Below, one piece after another: positions 1 through 10,444 of a stretch of 64,000 bases of DNA (positions within the stretch are counted from its first letter, which is position 1; every line of letters begins with the position of its first letter). A program made the position numbers and the translations under genes. This DNA comes from Ariolimax columbianus (lineage: Eukaryota > Mollusca > Gastropoda > Stylommatophora > Arionidae): NCBI GenBank assembly GCA_036924085.1, contig JAVGWX010000019.1, positions 21,304,293 through 21,368,292 of the forward strand. Reading direction: 5' to 3'. The notes beneath the pieces were generated by a model. The model did not search any database. It worked only from the letters and a program-made list of their open reading frames with translations, and had not been told where the DNA came from.

Positions 1-213
1 GTACATTGGAATGTCTTATATGATCACAGCAGTTCATATTTGTCACACATTAGTTGGTAGTCAGCATTGATTGTTGAGAGTACAGAGAAACAAGAAGACC
101 AAAGTAGAGAGAGAGAAAGAGAGAGAGGATGAAGAACAGATATAGAGATATAAATATGTATATTGTTAGATGACTGTTAATTTGTGCAGGTGTTAAAAAC
201 AATTCGAGATAAA
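1..213. other. unit spacer with GA-rich simple repeat
   Basis: No coding signal. A GA-rich tract lies at about 105-128. The same spacer is found at 25118-25330 and 47629-47841 with only a few substitutions. Confidence 0.7.
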
Positions 214-1012
214 TCTTCTTCTTCGTACACTGTCAGACGTTAACTTGAATTTGTTCGAAGAAAGCAGCTGTCATCCTGAGGCTGTCGACACTGCCATAGA
301 GCTTGTCTAGTGCTGCCACTGGTGATGGCCACATCTGCTCTCTCTGGTCCTCGTATGTCGGGCAGTTTTGCAGCAAATGCTCAGCGGCCCTTTTCCCTGT
401 ACCACACGAGCATTCGCCAGTGCCCCTATCTTAAATTTGTTGAATAGGTGGTACCTCCGTCTATTGTGGCCAGTCTGAAGACCACGACCTGTTCTCTTCT
501 GTTCAACTGGTAATAGACATCGTTTTTTGTGTAGCCAATATGTTCTGTTTCCCATTTGGTCCTGTATCTAGCTATAATAAGCCGTTTTGACTCTTCGTAT
601 GTCATACTAGTATCTGGTTGTGGTAGTCTTGCACCCTCTTTTGCCAGTCTGTCTGCATCCATATACCTGTACATTTTTCTAGATACTTCAATTCTTCGTA
701 GCTTGACTTTATGTCCCTCTTTCCCCACCTTGTCAAAGGCCTTCTCTAGATCCACCCAAACCGCCACTGTATGCTTTTTCTCCTGGTAAGCATCGTCTAT
801 TTCCTGCGCTATGAGAGTGATCTGATCCTCAGTGGATCTGTGTTGTCTAAATCCTGCTTTCTGTGGAATTAATATGTGTTTTTCTTCCAAGTACCACATC
901 AGTCTGGTGTTTATCATACGCTCCATCAGTTTACCTACACACCTCAGTAGACTGATAGGCCTGTATCCATTTGGATCTGTTCTATCTTTTTCTTTCTTTG
1001 GTACTGGTATTC
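214..1012 (-). pseudogene. G1 LINE, internally deleted (reverse transcriptase start joined to RNase H end)
   Basis: Minus-strand remnant of the GAA-tailed non-LTR retrotransposon family G1. The 3' end is the TTC run at 214, which is (GAA)n in element sense. Reading in element sense from 1012, the fingers and palm start of the reverse transcriptase is recognisable (NGYRPISLL, GFRQHRSTEDQ, WVDLEKAFDKV). It then jumps near 656-664 straight to the RNase H end (ADRLAKEG). Compared with copy B this removes about 1.4 kb, including the FADD active site. The junction is in frame, giving an open stretch of 166 codons (926 to 426). A 7-base loss further on shifts the frame before the C-terminal zinc-knuckle region. 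The element is dead. The same deletion is in all three units, so it predates their duplication. Confidence 0.85.
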
Positions 1013-1686
1013 GAGGTAAATGATTTTAACATGAAAAGGAAAAGGTAATCCTTTCGCAATCATTGATGTCGAGGTTGAAGTGTTAGAGACTTCACTGTAC
1101 TAGGCCTCAGCTTTTTATGAGGTGGGGTGGCCAACTCCCGTAGTCGCCACATTTCCTTCAATGACATTTAGCGACGTACATGTTTAGTTATTAATGAGAA
1201 TATCATTTGACAGAGTTGAGAGTAAGTAAACCCGATTAGAAATGTGAATGAGTTTCTACAACTACATGAAAATGGTTAGAGTTAGTGTGTGACTTTATCT
1301 ATGCCGAGATAGCATTTCTTGATATCATTCCTCCTGCATAGTTTTTAAGAATGAAATAGCCGATATCCTGACTTCAAAAGCCATAACAGCATGTTGTTGT
1401 TATTGTTGTTGTATTTATTGTTTTTGTAGAATGCCCGTAATATGTAAGATTAATTTTTGGTGCGTCCTGTAAAAGACGTTAAGTGGCGGGCTGCAACAGG
1501 ATGTAAGAATAGCCTTGAGAGTTTGAAAGATTAGTTGGCAGGGGCATAAACTTAAACATAAAGATACACCTAAGTACCTAGGAATTACAATGTATCGCAC
1601 ATTGTCCTACAAAGAACACTGTGATCCGGTGAAACAACAAGTTAGCACAATCATAAAACGTACTGAGTAAGCTAACAAAGACGGCA
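1013..1686. other. unit spacer, no gene seen
   Basis: No recognisable coding or RNA gene. It contains a GTT/ATT-rich tract at about 1392-1425. The short open stretches do not look like proteins. It recurs at 27607-28280 and 48641-49313. Confidence 0.6.
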
Positions 1687-2356
1687 TAACTTAACTTAAC
1701 ATAACGTTTTATATTAGTTTAGAAAACTCATCAGAGTCTGTAGACAACCAGTCCCATTTGCATTATCCTGCTCTAATAACTATGTACATACTATTTATTC
1801 TTAAATGCATTAACTGTCTCTGCCTCCACTATTTCCTGGGGCAAAGCATTCCAAGCATTCACCACTGTCTGAATAATAAAAATGTCCTGTGTCCAATTTG
1901 GACCTTTCGTTAGTTAATTTGTATATGTGCTATCATTTTCTCGTTGGTGGTGGTATTTTGAAAAATTTGTTATAGTCTACTTTAACTTTTCCTGTGATTA
2001 TCTTATCAACTTAGATTAAGTCACGTCTAATTCTTATCTTTTCTAGACACTAGCGGCTGGTTTTTTGAGTCTTTCCTCGTAACTGTAATTCTGGAATCCC
2101 ACTATCAGTTTTGTCGCTCTTATTTGTATCCTTTCCAGCATATTTATATCTCTTCTACGATAAGGACTCCACACCTGTACACAGTGTCCGATCTAGGTCT
2201 AACTAATGCTTTATACAGTTTGTCAATCACCTTATTACTCCTATGTTTAATATTTCTTTTTTTTTTATCATACCTATCGTTGCATTTGACTTATTCACTG
2301 CTACCTGGACTTGCCTGTATGCTCTATTATTACCCCTATGTCCCTTTCGTTATCTA

Positions 2357-2988
2357 TCATTCTAGTATTGTTCTCGCCCATTCTGTAATTTTGTTCCATT
2401 TGGATCTACCCACGTGGAAGATTGTACATTTATCTATATTAAACTCCATTTTCCATTTTACAGACGAGTCTGGAATTTTATCTAAATTCGACCTCAATAT
2501 ATCCACCTCTGCTATAGATGAGACACTCCTACATAGTTTTGTGTCGTCGGCTAATTTTTCAGTCATGGATCCTCTATCAATGTCCATCGTTTATATATAT
2601 ATCAAGAACAAAATCGGTCCCAAAACCGAGCTCTGTGGCACTCCACTTTTTACTTCACACCACTCAGAGTACTCCTTATTGATGCCAATCTCTGTCTTCT
2701 TCCCGTTTACCAACTTTCAATCCATTCGGTAACCTACCCATCTATCCTATGTGATTTTAACTTTTTAAATAATCTTTGATGAGGTACTATATCAAAAGCC
2801 TTTGTAAAATCTAGATAAATAACATCCACTGGTTCTCCCTTATCTATGATTTTAGTAATCACCTCCATGCACTCCAATATATTTCTTAAGCACGGTCTCC
2901 CTCTAGTAAACCCATGCTGACTATTTCTGATTAGATTTAACCTGTCTAGATGCATTACAGTGTTTTCTTTAATTATTGACTCTATCAA
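2357..2988 (-). pseudogene. C1 reverse transcriptase domain remnant
   Basis: Two open blocks of a CR1-like reverse transcriptase. Block 2734-2988 carries NSQHGFTRGRPC and VDVIYLDFTKAFDIVPH, which are motifs 2 and A with the first catalytic Asp. Between the blocks, KSGVPQSSVLGPILFLIYI (motif B) is readable at about 2590-2660, where an (AT)n tract breaks the frame. Block 2357-2587 carries KLADDTKLC, the second catalytic motif (normally FADD), followed by NIDKC. Order and spacing are right for the family. It is not functional because of the frame breaks. Confidence 0.85.
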
Positions 2989-4054
2989 TTTACAGACTAT
3001 GCTCGTTAAACTTACTTAATTAGCTGGATCTGATTTCTTTCCTCTTTTGAATAATGGAATCACTCCTGCATCTTTCCAATCTCTTGGAACAATCCATTTT
3101 GCAAGTGATTGAGAAAATAATATAGCCAATGGTTTTACTAGTTAGTCTATTCTTCAAATAGCATTGATGAATGGATACCGTCTTGATCTGTACATTTATC
3201 CACTTTTAATCCTTACAATCTTTTTTAGAACCATTTCCTCCGTAATACAGAATGATTTTAATCGCACTATATCCATTTGACATTTGAAAATATGTATAGG
3301 CTCTGGTATCTTGGAGGAGTCTTCTTTTGTATAGACTGTGCCAAAGTATCGATTTATGAGATTAGCTATCTCCCGATTTTCTCTGCTTATTGTCACTGTA
3401 CTGCCTATGAGAAAGCCTACCTTGTCTTTATGTCTTTGTTTATTTCTAACATTAGAAAAGAAGCTTTTATCATCAGTCTTGATCCTATTAGTAAGTTTTT
3501 TTCGAAGTCTATTTTTGCTGCTTTATTTATTTTCTGAGCTATGTTTTGCTTGTCCAAATATTTTAAATATATTTCTTTTGATTTACTTGCCTGTATATAC
3601 TTTGTCCAGGCTTTATTTTTAGCTCTTATACATTTAGCTACAAATCTAGTTATCCACTTTTTTATGATTGGTGTTTACCTCCATACATAGAACATATTCG
3701 ACTTTTAGTTGTTCTAAAAGTGTTTTGAAACACTCTCCCTCTTGTTCAACGTCTGTACCTTTGACAATATCTTTCCAGTTTATGTGGCCTGTCTGTATCT
3801 TTCATCTTCTGTACATCTGTCTTAGAGTAGTCGTATGCTCGCGAGTGTATATTTACATTTCTCCTTGCTATACGATCCCAAAGGATGATCTGATGGTCGC
3901 TTGAGCCAAACAGTTCCCCAAAGGATAAAGTTTTCAATCATATTTGTCTATGTAGCAAATATTAGGTCGAGTAAGTTTTTGCCTCTGGTAGCTTCCTCTA
4001 CATGATAAATCAATACAATTATCACTTCACAAAAGGATTAAACTTTGCAAATGC

Positions 4055-4462
4055 TTATGCCATATCCAATTTTATTTCAGGAAAATTGAAATGCCCCATT
4101 AAAAATAATTTCCCAGCACTAGTCTTTTTTATGTTACTAATTAGATCATCATCTTCTTCTTTTGTACTTGAAGAAAATCTGTAGTGTTCTCCAACTATTA
4201 TTTTTTTCCCGCTATTATCTTCTACTCCCCATACACTTTCATGTTTGTTGTCAGATGATTGATCATCTTGTAAAGTTATATTTACTCTATTTGCACAGTA
4301 TAATAAAACGCCCCCTTCACTAGCCTTGTACCTAACTACCCAATCCTTCCTTAACATTGCATATCCCTCTATTTCAAGTTCCCTATCCGCAATGCCCTCA
4401 TATGTCCATGATTCTGTTAATCCTATTAAATCTGACTTTTCTTCATCTACATACATTTCCAA
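4055..4462 (-). pseudogene. C1 endonuclease domain remnant
   Basis: An open stretch of 135 codons matching the first half of an APE-type endonuclease, the enzyme that nicks target DNA to prime reverse transcription. Visible motifs are the catalytic-glutamate block (LIGLTESW) and the strand around LFLMGHFNFPEI. In active relatives the last motif reads GDFN; here the Asp is His, and all three units share this, so the enzyme was already dead before duplication. In-frame codons continue upstream to about 4540 (FYANVRSKVNTREELEM), so the annotated Met is internal. Confidence 0.8.
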
Positions 4463-4690
4463 TTCCTCACGTGTATTTACTTTGCTTCTAACATTTGCAT
4501 AAAATATTGTAAGTACTGTGTTGTTGTTTTTCCCGTTTCTGAATTAGATTTGTTAGTTGAATTACTGACACATCGTTTCCACTGCCACTCATTCCTGAAC
4601 ATTGTAACGATCGTTCCATTCGCTGTTTCTTTATGTTTCTAGTACCACCTCTCCGTCCCCTAGGGTGTGTAGATTGTCATGTCTTGTGTC

Positions 4691-5010
4691 ATGTCCTTGT
4701 GGGACTCCTTGTTACATTTTCATCTTTTTGTTGAGTTGTCCTTTGAGTTGCACTCTTGCTGTCCTGTTATCTAGATAATCACTGATCCTTCTTCTTCTTC
4801 TTACGCTGTCAGACGTCAACCTTATAAACCTGTATTAAGTCACCACGAATTCTTCTCTCTTCTAGACACTGTAGGCCGGTTTTTCCTCATAACTGTAATT
4901 CTGGAATCCCACTATCAGCGTTGTCGCTCTTTTTTGTAATCTTTCCAGCATCTTTGTATCCCCTCTATGATAAGGACTCCACCCCTGTATACATAACTCC
5001 AACCTAGGTC
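4691..5010 (-). mobile_element. composite scar: G2 scrap, LINE 3' tip, second C1-like scrap
   Basis: Four bases (ATGT) at 4691-4694 mark the deletion of 2433 bp that unit 2 keeps. Bases 4695-4793 are the remaining reverse transcriptase edge of the G2 LINE (YLDNRTARVQLKGQL in element sense). A (TTC)4 run with a LINE 3' tip follows at about 4790-4835. From 4836 a second CR1-like C-terminal fragment (MLERLQKRATTLIVGFQ) runs to 5010, where private copy A cuts it. Units 2 and 3 show the uncut version. Confidence 0.75.
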
Positions 5011-7088
5011 TTCTTCTTCTTCTTCTGCGTACACAGTCAGACAGTAACCATTATTTTTTCGAAAAAAGCGGCGGTCATCCTGAGACTCTCGCCACTACCA
5101 TAGAGCTTGTCTTGCAGTTCCACTGGCAATGGCCACATCTGCTCTCTCTGATCCTCGTATGTCGGGCAGTTCTGCAGCAGATGTTCAGTGGTCATTTTAC
5201 CAGTACCGCACGGGCATTCGTCGGTACACCCTATCTTCAATTTGTTGAAGAGGTGGTACCGACCTGCTCTCTTCGGTTCAACTGGTAATAGGCATCGTTT
5301 TTGGTGTAACCAGTATGTTCGGTTTCCCATTTGGTCATGTATCTGGCTTTGATAAGCCGTTTTGACTCTTCGTACGTCATACTGGTATCTGTTTGTGGTA
5401 GCCTTGCACCTTCTTTTGCCAGTCTGTCTGCCTCCTCGTTGCCTTGGATGTTGCAGTGTGACGGAACCTACTGTACCACTACCCTTTTTGGTGCGGACTG
5501 CTGGCACAGTTTTCAGAGTGCTGCTCTTAAGTCATTAAGCTCAGTGTTTTTCTGGCTTTTTAGCGCTGTGACTACGGCGAGATCATCTGTCAGCAGGACT
5601 ATATGGCTCTCATTTTCACTGTGTGTTACCATTTCTTCCACTGCCGCCCTCAGTGCCTCTGCCTCTGCTCTGAAATTGCTTGTGTACTTACCAGTAGCGA
5701 ATGACAGTGTTATTTTTCTGCCATTTGGTAGGTTCAGGAATGCTCCTGCCCCTCCGTTCTGTGTAGTGTTTGTTACAGAACCGTCGGTGTATGCATGGGT
5801 CCAGTCCATGCTTGGGTAGCTTTTCGTTATGAAGCTTAGGGTAGTGTCTCTCCTTTCTTTTTCAGTCTGGCAGTTTTTGTTTGCAATACCTGGTATATTT
5901 TCTACCACCTCTGGAAATATATCCTGCCTCCAAGTAGGTTTTCGTACAGTAGTGATGGGTTTTGGTGTTGTTAGTGCGTTTATGGGATCTTCGTGCATCT
6001 TTGCTTTGGCTATTTCTGCAAAGTTTCTCCGCTTTAGTTTCCCAGTTCCCAAATTGTTTAGCCTCTGGTACATTGGATGGTCCGTCAGTCTTCGGAGTTT
6101 CTCTGACTGCAGCTGGGCTCTGCAGTCTCTTCTGTCGGTCATGGATTGCAGTTTTGTAATCTTTTCAAGTTCTACAATTGGCGTTGACTTCATGCCACCT
6201 GTTATGATTCTCATGGCTTGGTTTTGAAGTTTGTTAACTTTATCGAAGTTCGCCTTCGCTGCTGTTGTCCATGCCGCGATGCCATACTCGAGAACTGGTC
6301 TCACTCTTCCAGTGTACAGTTTCTTTAGTATGCCTTCGTCTGCTCCCCAGCTTGTGTCAGCAAGTTTCCTCATGATCGCCATTCTTTCTCTGGCTTTCAT
6401 TCGGTTTCTCTCAATCTGACTTTTCCATGTCATGCGCCGATCAAATGTGACTCCCAGATAGGTTGGGTTGTCGTTTGGCTGCAGGATTTTGCCATTTAGG
6501 CTTAGTTTGGTACTTTGGGGTTTTAATGAGAGCGAGAATATTGTGCACGTGGTTTTCTCCTCGTTTATTTTGACCAGCCATGAGTTCGCCCACTCTTCCA
6601 GCGATGTTAGGGCCGTTTGCATCCGATTTCTTGCTATGGTGAGATTCTTTTCAGAGGTCCACATAGCCAGATCGTCTGCAAACATTGAGCTATGGACTCT
6701 TCTTGGTATATTCTCTGTAATATCGTTTATATATACCAGGAAGAGTGTGGGTGACAGTACTCCCCCTTGGGGTACTCCCTGCTCGAGTGTCACCTTTTTG
6801 CTCATCTGCCCTTGTACTTGGACTCTGGCCGTTCTTTGTTTGAGGTAGTGGTTGATCCACTTGTACATCTTCCCACAAACATCACTTCTTCTTAGCTTGA
6901 CTCTAAGTCCATCCTTCCAGACTTTGTCAAATGCCTTTTCCAGATCCACCCAAACAGCTACTGTGTGTTTCTGTGCCTGGTAGGCATCTTCTATCTCCTG
7001 GGCTATGAGGATGACCTGGTCCTCAGTGGATCTGTGCTGTCTAAAGCCGGCTTGCTGTGGAATTAGTATTCGTTTTTCTTCCAGATGC
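5011..7088 (-). mobile_element. G1 LINE copy A, 5'-truncated, private to unit 1
   Basis: A minus-strand 3' half of a G1 LINE. Its (GAA)n end abuts GGTC at 5010; in units 2 and 3 this base is followed by TAACTAATG. The 5' truncation falls in the reverse transcriptase at 7088, joined to G3 sequence with a few bases of shared sequence (CAC). Compared with unit 2, 593 bp of target (34033-34625) are missing, and no target duplication was seen. Sequence is very close to copy B, but copy A has a 37-bp deletion near 5261 that shifts the frame in the C-terminal region. Confidence 0.9.
5037..5512 (-). pseudogene. G1 RNase H end and zinc-knuckle tail (copy A)
   Basis: Continuation of the copy A frame after the TGA. 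It reaches a second stop, a TAG in place of a Trp or Arg codon just before VPSHCNIQGNEEADRLAKEG. That block includes the last RNase H Asp. A 37-bp deletion then shifts the frame. The tail still reads CPCGTGKMTTEHLLQNCP, a C-x-C-x7-H-x4-C zinc-knuckle-like motif typical of such LINE C-termini, and ends at TGA 5037-5039. Confidence 0.75.
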
Positions 7089-7126
7089 CACCTGGTCTCG
7101 CCTGGAGAGTTGATGGTAGACATCAT
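5513..7126 (-). CDS. G1 reverse transcriptase / RNase H fragment (copy A)
   Basis: A 537-codon open frame with most of a LINE reverse transcriptase and the first part of an RNase H. Reverse transcriptase motifs: WVDLEKAFDKV, GVPQGGVLSPTLFLVYIND, and FADD at residues 149-152. RNase H: Asp448 (YTDGS), Glu488 (RAEAEAL) and Asp514 (LLTDDLA). Its product would copy LINE RNA into DNA. The first dozen codons (MMSTINSPGE) lie beyond the element edge, in the neighbouring G3 scrap read out of frame, so the start is an accident of insertion. Endonuclease and ORF1 are missing and a TGA at 5513-5515 ends the frame before the last RNase H motif. Expression is unlikely. Confidence 0.75.
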   Translation of the reverse strand: MMSTINSPGETRWHLEEKRILIPQQAGFRQHRSTEDQVILIAQEIEDAYQAQKHTVAVWVDLEKAFDKVWKDGLRVKLRRSDVCGKMYKWINHYLKQRTARVQVQGQMSKKVTLEQGVPQGGVLSPTLFLVYINDITENIPRRVHSSMFADDLAMWTSEKNLTIARNRMQTALTSLEEWANSWLVKINEEKTTCTIFSLSLKPQSTKLSLNGKILQPNDNPTYLGVTFDRRMTWKSQIERNRMKARERMAIMRKLADTSWGADEGILKKLYTGRVRPVLEYGIAAWTTAAKANFDKVNKLQNQAMRIITGGMKSTPIVELEKITKLQSMTDRRDCRAQLQSEKLRRLTDHPMYQRLNNLGTGKLKRRNFAEIAKAKMHEDPINALTTPKPITTVRKPTWRQDIFPEVVENIPGIANKNCQTEKERRDTTLSFITKSYPSMDWTHAYTDGSVTNTTQNGGAGAFLNLPNGRKITLSFATGKYTSNFRAEAEALRAAVEEMVTHSENESHIVLLTDDLAVVTALKSQKNTELNDLRAAL

Positions 7127-7445
7127 TTTCTACGTGGCCAGGGTGATCCTATTTTCCATTTCGCACAGTACGTTGTCCTGATGAATGCTTTAGTTTCATT
7201 GTATGTGATTTCTGTATCACTCTGCTGCAGCATTTCTCGCTCTTTGGCAAGCCTGTCCGCCTCCCCGTTGCCTGGAATGTCGCAGTGGGCTGGTATCCAT
7301 TGGACTGCTTTTTTTTTTGAAGAACTGGGAAATGCGTTCGAGTGAGTCTGCCAAAGCACCGAGTTTATTTTCATTTTAGCTCTTGAGGGCCATTACATTG
7401 CTAGGGCGTCTGTGAAAATGACCACTTGCTTTGCTGTAAATTAGT
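7089..7445 (-). pseudogene. G3 LINE RNase H fragment
   Basis: A fragment of a third RNase H-bearing LINE family. In element sense it reads VVIFTDALAM (third RNase H Asp), then QWIPAHCDIPGNGEADRLAKE (fourth Asp), then a linker resembling G1. The C-terminal zinc-knuckle part and GAA tail, present in units 2 and 3, were lost when copy A inserted. A stop and an indel separate the first block (7375-7445) from the second (7123-7374). Confidence 0.8.
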
Positions 7446-7449
7446 TTGA

Positions 7450-7655
7450 CCACATCAAAAGGTGGGTATGGTGCTTGGAAAGCGGGACTGAAGCAGACCG
7501 AGGAAAAGATGGACACAAGACATCACGGAGGTCCTGACGATGACAACGATAGAGGCGGGACTTCTGACTAGAAATCGAGTTACAGATCGGCTGTTGTGAA
7601 AGTGATTTTCTACAAATGACATGCAACATTATGATGATGATGATGAAGATAATAA
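7450..7655 (+). pseudogene. RTE-like LINE 3' end fragment
   Basis: Plus-strand reading gives RPRKRWTQDITEVLT and a short Arg-rich end, followed by a GATGATGATGATGAAG tract at about 7630-7650. The pattern G/RPRKRW-x-D-I close to the C-terminus, with a GAT-type simple-repeat tail, is typical of RTE-clade LINEs (established family knowledge, recalled). Only the last 50 or so codons remain and the frame is broken. It is the only LINE scrap of this size on the plus strand of the unit, and is repeated at 34987 and 53595. Confidence 0.55.
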
Positions 7656-8488
7656 TGATGATAATGATGAAAGTCAGCGATTTTTCGTGCTATGTAATAA
7701 TGCTTGTTGTATTATACAATAATATATGTGACTTTATTGTTGACGTAGATCTAGCAAATACTATTTTCATTTATAAACATAATTTCAGAAGTGCCGGTTA
7801 TGCTAGCAATCAGCTAGAGGCTAGTGATATTTAAGATAATATATGTGGGTAACTGAGACGCTAGTCCGGTCAAGCATATTGTCCAGGACGTTGCGTCAGG
7901 GTCAATCACAATGGTGTTCGTCCATCACGAACTTTTACTTTTTGCACCTAGCCAGTCCATCCAGTCGAGTATTCTGTAAATCCGCGTTGTGGATGGGTGG
8001 GAAGATGGCTGACGAGTCCGATTTGGGAACTGCATATTCGCAGTCAGTGAAAGCAGAGAAAGTTTGCTTCGCGAGACGGTGATCATGATTGTCAGCAAAT
8101 CCATGTACCTCACCCGCTTTATTGCTCAGCAAGGTGTCCCGCAACTGACGCAGCTTTTTGACTGTAGTTTAGCTTGTCAGCGGACCTACGCTCTCTACTC
8201 GCCCGTTGTCATAGGACTCGACTGTGTTAGTACTGGATACATGAAAAGAGAATGACTTGCGCGATGAATTTCCTTTAAGTGAGAAAGGGTTGCGCAGTTT
8301 GTCGACCTCACTCTCTCGCTCGAGTCCAACTTTAACCAGTGGCAAGACAAGTCAGTACGACTGGATATGAGCTCGGGTGCAGTGGATGACCACGGCTGCT
8401 CAAGTGCCTGGCCGTGTTCTGTGCGATCCACACCGATCAGCACATTTGCTGTCAGGGTAGTGAGATGACGAGTTGCCTGCTTAGCTGG
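7656..8488. other. unrecognised unit DNA
   Basis: An AT-rich trinucleotide-like tract (7625-7680) grades into DNA with short open stretches on both strands. None is family-like and none is supported by codon pattern. The sequence is very similar in all units (35193-36060 and 53801-54641). Units 2 and 3 have CATTG (7 bp with context) near 35315 and 53925 that unit 1 lacks. Confidence 0.5.
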
Positions 8489-8800
8489 CTAGGCTTGAGC
8501 AGGGCAGGGCATTTCTAAAAAAAAAGCTTTCCCTTTTCTTGGCTTCCTACTTTTTCTTTGACCACCTCTCCTGCCCCTTTTCTTTCCGTACGTTTGTTTG
8601 GGTCTCTCACTCACAAGGACTCCGAGGTAGGCAAGACGTCTTGTCACCTCCAGTGGTAACCAGTGACGCCTATACAACTCCGGTCTAAGTGTCATCAAGG
8701 TGCCTCTAGAGTACGTGTGCATTTTTGCTGCACGGCCTAGCGATTTTGGGCTCACGCGTTGTTGGAAATAGGAGACGATAGGTTTAGAGCTCGACCACAA
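8489..8800 (-). CDS. recurrent 103-codon basic ORF, unknown
   Basis: An open frame of 103 codons, identical in unit 3 (54642-54953); unit 2 has it truncated to 94 codons by a length change in the A-run near 36062. The C-terminal half is very basic (KKRGRRGGQRKSRKPRKGK). No domain was recognised. Arg/Gly-rich stretches of this kind occur in the leader of CR1/L2-like LINEs, including C1 here, so it may be a decayed LINE leader. A real small gene is less likely. The start Met was chosen only because it opens the frame. Confidence 0.3.
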   Translation of the reverse strand: MWSSSKPIVSYFQQRVSPKSLGRAAKMHTYSRGTLMTLRPELYRRHWLPLEVTRRLAYLGVLVSERPKQTYGKKRGRRGGQRKSRKPRKGKAFFLEMPCPAQA

Positions 8801-9956
8801 CTAGAATACGGCAAGACATAAGTCAAGGCGACTGGGGTAAATCAGGATGCATGCCAACCTTCAAGACCAGGTGTCGCTTGAAACTTGCGGGATTCGATCG
8901 GCTACCGTTTCCGTTCATCGCGTTGATGCTTCAACTCCTGTGATTAAACGACGGATTGACAATAACCACCTCAGATCTGATGTCACTGTTCGTGTCTACA
9001 TTTCTGAAGTACAGCGGGTGCAGCATCAAGGGAGAATTCTTCTGTTTTTTTTTCCTTTTTACACCTTTAGAAATCACCAATTACATTTGTCAGCTTCAGA
9101 TATCAGGGTCTGGCCTACTTACTGACGTACCTAAAGCTAACCAAGTACTCAAAAAATGACTGCTGAAGTCGGATGTATCGGAACGATAGGTGCAAATATC
9201 CCAGTCAAGCTATAAACTACGACAAAACGCATTCCGTTCTCTGGACAACATTTTGCTACTTAAGCCCTATCAGGGCTTGGTGGTGCAAGATTGAGAACAA
9301 ACGACCCTAGGCCAGCCAGCCATATAATAAAAAAAACAGAATTCAATACTGGAGAAAACACTAAAAAGCGATATTTCTTTTTTTGCCTCGTTTACCTTGG
9401 TTCCTAAGACGCAGCATATTGTTCTGTGTTTTGCACTTTACAGCCTGGTTAAACCATATTCAGCACGAAATGTGAAAGGTGTACGACCCTGTCAGATCAG
9501 GAATCTGAACACAGACATGTTTTGTTTGTGAGCCATCGAAACTTCGCAACCACGTATGAACACTTCTATAAAAGCCTAATACATGCAATTCAAATTCATA
9601 TCTTTTCTATCGTTATCGCTGCTTGTTTCAAATCTATCAATAACATGACCTCCCATAGTGTATTCGGGGTCCCTTACTGAGAATGGTAGAATATAACCGC
9701 CACAGAATACTGTCACAGTAGGTCAAGGGCAAACAATCTTAAGGTGAGCGATGTATGTATTTCTCCTGAGTGGCCAAAACATTCATTGCATGTTGAACGC
9801 GAGGACTAAGAGTTGTCCATGGATTTGGCAATCTCAGAAAGTACAAATTATCGCTACCGTACTGCAAATAACTAGAAAAAGTCTTTCCTAAAAGCTGGTT
9901 ATGGTAAGTCAAATACAAAGCTGGACCTGTGCTTCAACAAAAGGAGATAAGTGATC
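8801..9956. other. unrecognised unit DNA with a short hairpin
   Basis: No gene recognised. Two overlapping plus-strand open stretches (8847-9125 and 8956-9159) merely sit in different frames of the same DNA, and their lengths change between units with a T-run near 9045. A perfect hairpin AAGCCC-TATCA-GGGCTT lies at 9262-9278. The region is repeated at 36346-37501 and 54954-56109 at high identity. Confidence 0.5.
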
Positions 9957-10225
9957 TTGATTTAACTTAACTTAACGTCCAAATACTGGTTTAGAAGACT
10001 GCAGAGTCTGTACGCAAACAGTTTCATTTACATGTCATTGCTCAATAAGCTATGCGCATCCAATTTATTCTTAAATACATTAACTGCCCCTGCTTCCATC
10101 ACTTCCTGTGGAAATGCATTCCAAGCATTCACCACTCTGTCACCACTCTATGACTAAAGAAATATTTCCTAATATCCAATCTTGACCTTTCTTTAGTTAA
10201 TTTAAAGCTATGCCTTCTTGTTCTT
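9957..10225 (-). pseudogene. C1-like LINE 3' end fragment
   Basis: In element sense: RVVNAWNAFPQEVMEAGA then VNVFKNKLD, the standard C-terminal end of CR1-type LINEs. A short 3' region follows, ending in TTAAC repeats at 9961-9980. The protein tail and terminal repeat match the 3' end of C1 (1687-1870), so this is a second, 5'-truncated C1-family copy. Confidence 0.8.
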
Positions 10226-10444
10226 ATTTGATTGATTGAACTCCATGCATGTTTTGAAAGGCGTGACTAAAGAGAGTTGTGCATGAGGATAGCAGCCTCA
10301 TCATGCAAGTAAACTGTTACATAAACTCCTACAGCAAGATCATGCAAAGCTTTTTGATGAAGTCATCTTGATGGAGGTTGACTGTACTTGTACTGATGTG
10401 CTTCGGCTGGCGCGAAAAATGGCAAGATAAGAGATCTTCCTTGT

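Larger units (their letters stand above)
1687..4690 (-). mobile_element. C1: decayed CR1-like LINE
   Basis: A nearly full-length but inactive minus-strand LINE of the CR1/L2/Rex1 type. In element sense: an arginine/glycine-rich leader (GRRGGTRN) near 4640-4670, an endonuclease at 4055-4540, an endonuclease C-terminal SDH motif at 3746-3937, linker pieces at 3196-3600, reverse transcriptase at 2357-2988, a C-terminal thumb-like region (RRRDINMLERIQIRATKLI type) at 2060-2220, and an AWNALPQEIVEAETVNAF tail near 1800-1860. It ends in TTAAC-type repeats at 1687. It replicated by target-primed reverse transcription when active. Frames are broken by stops, indels and an AT-repeat slippage near 2592. 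The family assignment rests on motif resemblance. Confidence 0.85.

Noticed and set aside
2124..2732. 202-codon plus-strand ORF with hydrophobic stretches (membrane protein?)
   Set aside because: It is antisense to the C1 reverse transcriptase; its hydrophobicity comes from the T-rich complement, and it is broken in unit 2.
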